Shown: positions 59,768-64,000 of the stretch, one piece after another
How positions within the stretch are numbered: position 1 is the first letter of the stretch
Layout: every line of letters starts with the position of its first letter
Source: Streptomyces sp. CB02980
Lineage (GTDB): Bacteria; Actinomycetota; Actinomycetes; Streptomycetales; Streptomycetaceae
Length of the DNA: 64,000 nt
NCBI RefSeq assembly: GCF_014451325.2
Contig: NZ_JACSCH020000011.1
Span: 124,001 to 188,000, forward strand
Direction: 5' to 3'
Made by a program: the position numbers and the translations under genes
The notes under the pieces: generated by a model
Databases searched by the model: none
What the model saw: the letters and a program-made list of their open reading frames with translations, nothing else
What the model was told of the DNA's origin: nothing

Positions 59768-61294
59768 ATGGCGGAGACGAAGCGAGAGATCGAGCGGAAG
59801 TACGAAGCCACCCCCCGGACCGGCCTCCCGGACCTGACCCGGGCGGCCGGGGTGGCCTCGGTCACCGACGAGGGCGTCACCGAACTCGACGCCGTCTACT
59901 ACGACACACCCGACCTGCGGCTCGCCGCCGACGCGCTCACCCTGCGCCGCCGCACCGGCGGCGCTGACGCCGGCTGGCACCTGAAGTTCCCCGTCGCCTC
60001 CGGTATCCGCGACGAGATCAGAGCCCCGCTCTCGGACACGCTCCCGCGGTCCCTTGCGGGGCTCCTGCGGTCCCGCGTCCGGGACGCCGAGGTCGTCCCC
60101 GTCGTCCGCCTCCGCTCCTCCCGTGACGTCCGCCACCTCCGCGACGGCGACGGCACCCTCCTCGCCGAACTCTCCGTGGACACCGTCCATGCCGAGGGCC
60201 TCACGAGCGGGGGAGAGGCCGCCTGGACCGAGATCGAGGTCGAACTCGCCGACGACACCGACCCCGCCGTCCTCGACGCCGTCGAGAAACGCCTCAGGAA
60301 GGCCGGCATCCGGCCCTCGGACTCCCCGTCGAAACTGTCGCGCGCGCTCGCCGAGACGGGCGTGGAGCCCGAGGCGCCCGCGGCCACGCCGGAGCCACCC
60401 GGTGCGCCCGGCACGGCAGGAGCCGCCGTCCTCGCCTACGCACGGGAACAGGTCGAGGCGATCGTCGCGTACGACCCCGCCGTACGGCGCGAACTGCCCG
60501 ACGCCGTCCACCAGCTGCGCGTCGCCTGCCGCCGACTGCGCAGCGCCTTCAAGACGTACAGGAAGGTCCTCGACCGGGAGGTCACCGACCCGATCGGCGA
60601 GGAACTGAAATGGCTCGCCGGAGAGCTCGGCGTCGCCCGCGACCAGGAGGTCCTCGACGAACGGCTGCGCGCCCGCCTCGACGAGCTGCCCCGCACCCTG
60701 GTCCTCGGCCCGGTCAAGGCCCGGCTGCGCCGCCGTGACGCCGCCCACGGCAGGACCGCCCGCCGCCAGGCCCTCGCCGCCCTCGACTCCACCCGCTACC
60801 TCGCCCTTCTCGGAGCCCTCGACGCGCTCCTCGCCGACCCGCCGCTGCTCAAGGACGCCGCCGGCGACGCCCGGACGGTCCTCGCCCGCGCCGTCCGCAA
60901 GGACCACGACCGCCTCGCCGGCCGGATCGGCCACGCCCACTCCCTCGAACCCCAGCACGAACGCGACCTCGCCCTCCACGAGGCCCGCAAGGCCGCCAAA
61001 CGCGCGCGCTACGCGGCCGAGGCCGCCCGCCCCACGCTCGGGAAGCCCGCGAAGCGGCTGGCGAAACGCGTGAAGGCCGTCCAGAGCCTGCTCGGCGAGC
61101 ACCAGGACGCCGTCGTCGCCCGGGGCGCCCTGCGCGAGCTCGCGATCGTGGCCCACGGGGCCGGCGAATCGGCCTTCACCTGGGGGCTTCTGTACGGACA
61201 CGAGGAAGCGGCCGCGGCGGCCGCCGAGCGGGCGCTCCCCGAGGTGTGGGCCAGGGCCTCGGCCCCGGAACTCACGGCGTCCCTGACCCACTGA
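59768..61294 (+). CDS. CYTH-CHAD protein (polyphosphate-related)
   Basis: 508 residues. The N-terminal CYTH domain (about 1-195) begins with EIERKYE and has alternating basic/acidic strands (ALTLRRRTGG, HLKFPV). The C-terminal CHAD helical domain (about 215-500) has conserved His/Arg in VHQLRVACRRLRSAFK and HEARKAAKRARYA and GEHQDAVVARG. CYTH enzymes hydrolyse triphosphates and CHAD domains bind polyphosphate, so a polyphosphate role is likely. Leaderless start. It is not part of the mre operon by its promoter. Confidence 0.92.
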   Translation: MAETKREIERKYEATPRTGLPDLTRAAGVASVTDEGVTELDAVYYDTPDLRLAADALTLRRRTGGADAGWHLKFPVASGIRDEIRAPLSDTLPRSLAGLLRSRVRDAEVVPVVRLRSSRDVRHLRDGDGTLLAELSVDTVHAEGLTSGGEAAWTEIEVELADDTDPAVLDAVEKRLRKAGIRPSDSPSKLSRALAETGVEPEAPAATPEPPGAPGTAGAAVLAYAREQVEAIVAYDPAVRRELPDAVHQLRVACRRLRSAFKTYRKVLDREVTDPIGEELKWLAGELGVARDQEVLDERLRARLDELPRTLVLGPVKARLRRRDAAHGRTARRQALAALDSTRYLALLGALDALLADPPLLKDAAGDARTVLARAVRKDHDRLAGRIGHAHSLEPQHERDLALHEARKAAKRARYAAEAARPTLGKPAKRLAKRVKAVQSLLGEHQDAVVARGALRELAIVAHGAGESAFTWGLLYGHEEAAAAAAERALPEVWARASAPELTASLTH

Positions 61295-61346
61295 GCACCG
61301 GGGTACGCTTGAGAGTCGCCCCCCTGCCAGCTCACGAAGGTTCGAG

Positions 61347-63275
<1,929 letters not shown>

Positions 63276-63295
63276 CCGCTCCCACCTGAACGAGA

Positions 63296-63323
63296 GGCGC
63301 CCGGACCACACGGTCCGGGCGCC
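63296..63323 (+). terminator. Terminator of radical SAM gene
   Basis: Perfect 12-bp stem GGCGCCCGGACC / GGTCCGGGCGCC with an ACAC loop, then CTTGTCT. Confidence 0.85.
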
Positions 63324-63363
63324 CTTGTCTGTGGACGGTGGTCGAGCGGTAACGCTTGCGTGA

Positions 63364-63397
63364 CGGCCCGGCGAAGGGGAAACCCTTCGCCGGGCCG
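63364..63397. other. 15-bp hairpin with GAAA loop 16 nt before a start codon
   Basis: CGGCCCGGCGAAGGG / CCCTTCGCCGGGCCG closes a GAAA tetraloop. It lies just ahead of ATG 63414 with no T-run, so it could be a second terminator or a 5' leader structure. Confidence 0.6.
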
Positions 63398-63413
63398 GTA
63401 CGTCGTTCTGGGC

Positions 63414-64000
63414 ATGAACACGGAAAACCCGGGCTGTCTGACCGGGGTGGCGCGCGCCGTCGCCCTGGTGATCGTCCTGCCCATCCGGCTGATCTGGGAC
63501 GCCTTCGCCTTCTGCCTGAAGCAGCTGTGGCGCTGGATCCTCGCCCCGATCGGCCGGGCCCTCGGATGGCTGATCCACTACCTGATCGTGGTACCGCTGC
63601 GATTCCTGTGGGAGTGGGTGCTCGTTCCGGTCGGCCGGGCCCTCTGGTGGCTGATCGACCTGCTGATCGTCACTCCCCTGGAATGGCTCTGGCGCTGGGT
63701 CCTCCTCCCCGTCCTCAAGGCCCTGTGGTGGGTCGTCGACCTGCTGATCGTCACTCCGCTGACCTGGCTCTGGCGGTACGTGCTCGCGCCCGTCGGCCGG
63801 GCGGCAGGCGCCGTACTCGCCTGGGCGTGGCGGATCGCCGGCCTGATCCTGCGGGCCGTCGGCCGGGCGATCGGCTGGGTCCTGTGGAACGTGATCGGCC
63901 GGCCCCTGGCCTGGGTGTACCGGGTGGTCCTCACCCCCGTGGGCCACTGGCTGCGGGCCTGGGTGTGGGCGCCCGTCGCCGCCGCCGCGCGGGCCGTCCG
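63414..64000 (+). CDS. Tryptophan-rich repeat membrane protein (C-terminus beyond window)
   Basis: At least 195 residues, open to the edge. After MNTENPGCL it is almost wholly hydrophobic with regularly spaced Trp and Pro. A 27-residue unit is repeated starting at nucleotides 63582, 63663 and 63744, exactly 81 bp apart: LIVVPLRFLWEWVLVPVGRA, LIVTPLEWLWRWVLLPVLKA, LIVTPLTWLWRYVLAPVGRA. More degenerate units precede and follow. The pattern of short helix, Pro kink, and basic/aromatic boundary suggests many membrane re-entrant helices. I do not recognise the family or function. ATG 63414 has no clear ribosome site. Confidence 0.75.
   Translation, partial: MNTENPGCLTGVARAVALVIVLPIRLIWDAFAFCLKQLWRWILAPIGRALGWLIHYLIVVPLRFLWEWVLVPVGRALWWLIDLLIVTPLEWLWRWVLLPVLKALWWVVDLLIVTPLTWLWRYVLAPVGRAAGAVLAWAWRIAGLILRAVGRAIGWVLWNVIGRPLAWVYRVVLTPVGHWLRAWVWAPVAAAARAV

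Overview
The window is chromosomal DNA from a high-GC actinomycete, almost certainly a Streptomyces or close relative. The support is the very GC-rich third codon positions, the many GTG starts, the clpP1-clpP2-clpX and mreB-mreC-mreD-pbp2-rodA blocks, a sodF-type superoxide dismutase with a Nur-like operator, and a mycothiol-reductase-like DsbA protein. It is core-genome sequence: I see no prophage, insertion sequence, rRNA or CRISPR array. About 57 protein genes and two tRNAs are supported. Convergent genes are mostly separated by long perfect hairpins.

Layout. 1-10.6 kb: a secreted GH84 glycoside hydrolase (runs off the left edge), malQ, a small membrane protein, a MarR regulator divergent from two EamA exporters, a LysR regulator and allantoicase. 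10.8-23.8 kb: two paralogous aminopeptidase N genes bracket asd, a CGNR zinc-finger regulator divergent from a VOC protein, a flavin-binding-like/HPP pair, a Nudix hydrolase, a secreted serine hydrolase and a nuclease-fold-like protein; the second pepN diverges from a DsbA-family gene. 24-31 kb: sodF, a secreted protein, and three APC amino-acid permeases around bioY. 31-36 kb: rpiB-nei, an Eis-like acetyltransferase, a PP2C phosphatase, a small membrane protein and an amphi-Trp protein, then tRNA-Gly and tRNA-Pro. 36.5-44.7 kb: protein quality control (tig, clpP1, clpP2, clpX), a proline-rich membrane protein and valS. 44.8-50.6 kb: a polysaccharide-synthase-like glycosyltransferase, a UDP-GlcNAc 2-epimerase, a response regulator/histidine kinase pair and a divergent orphan kinase. 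50.7-64 kb: folC, a DUF4233 protein, ndk, the mre/pbp2/rodA elongation cluster, a CYTH-CHAD protein, a B12-type radical SAM protein and a tryptophan-rich repeat membrane protein cut by the right edge.

The order pepN / DsbA / rpiB / nei / tig / clpP1 / clpP2 / clpX / valS / folC / DUF4233 / ndk matches, from memory, Mycobacterium tuberculosis Rv2467 down to Rv2445c. Accessory genes therefore stand out as insertions: the permease/bioY block, the PP2C region, and the glycosyltransferase/two-component block between valS and folC. The last of these, together with the 27-residue tryptophan-rich repeat protein at the right end, are the best candidates for undescribed biology.

Regulatory signals read directly include a Nur-like box at sodF, a ClgR-like box at clpP1, several perfect palindromes in divergent promoters, and six genes whose start codon lies exactly 6 nt after a TAnnnT -10 box, implying leaderless transcripts.
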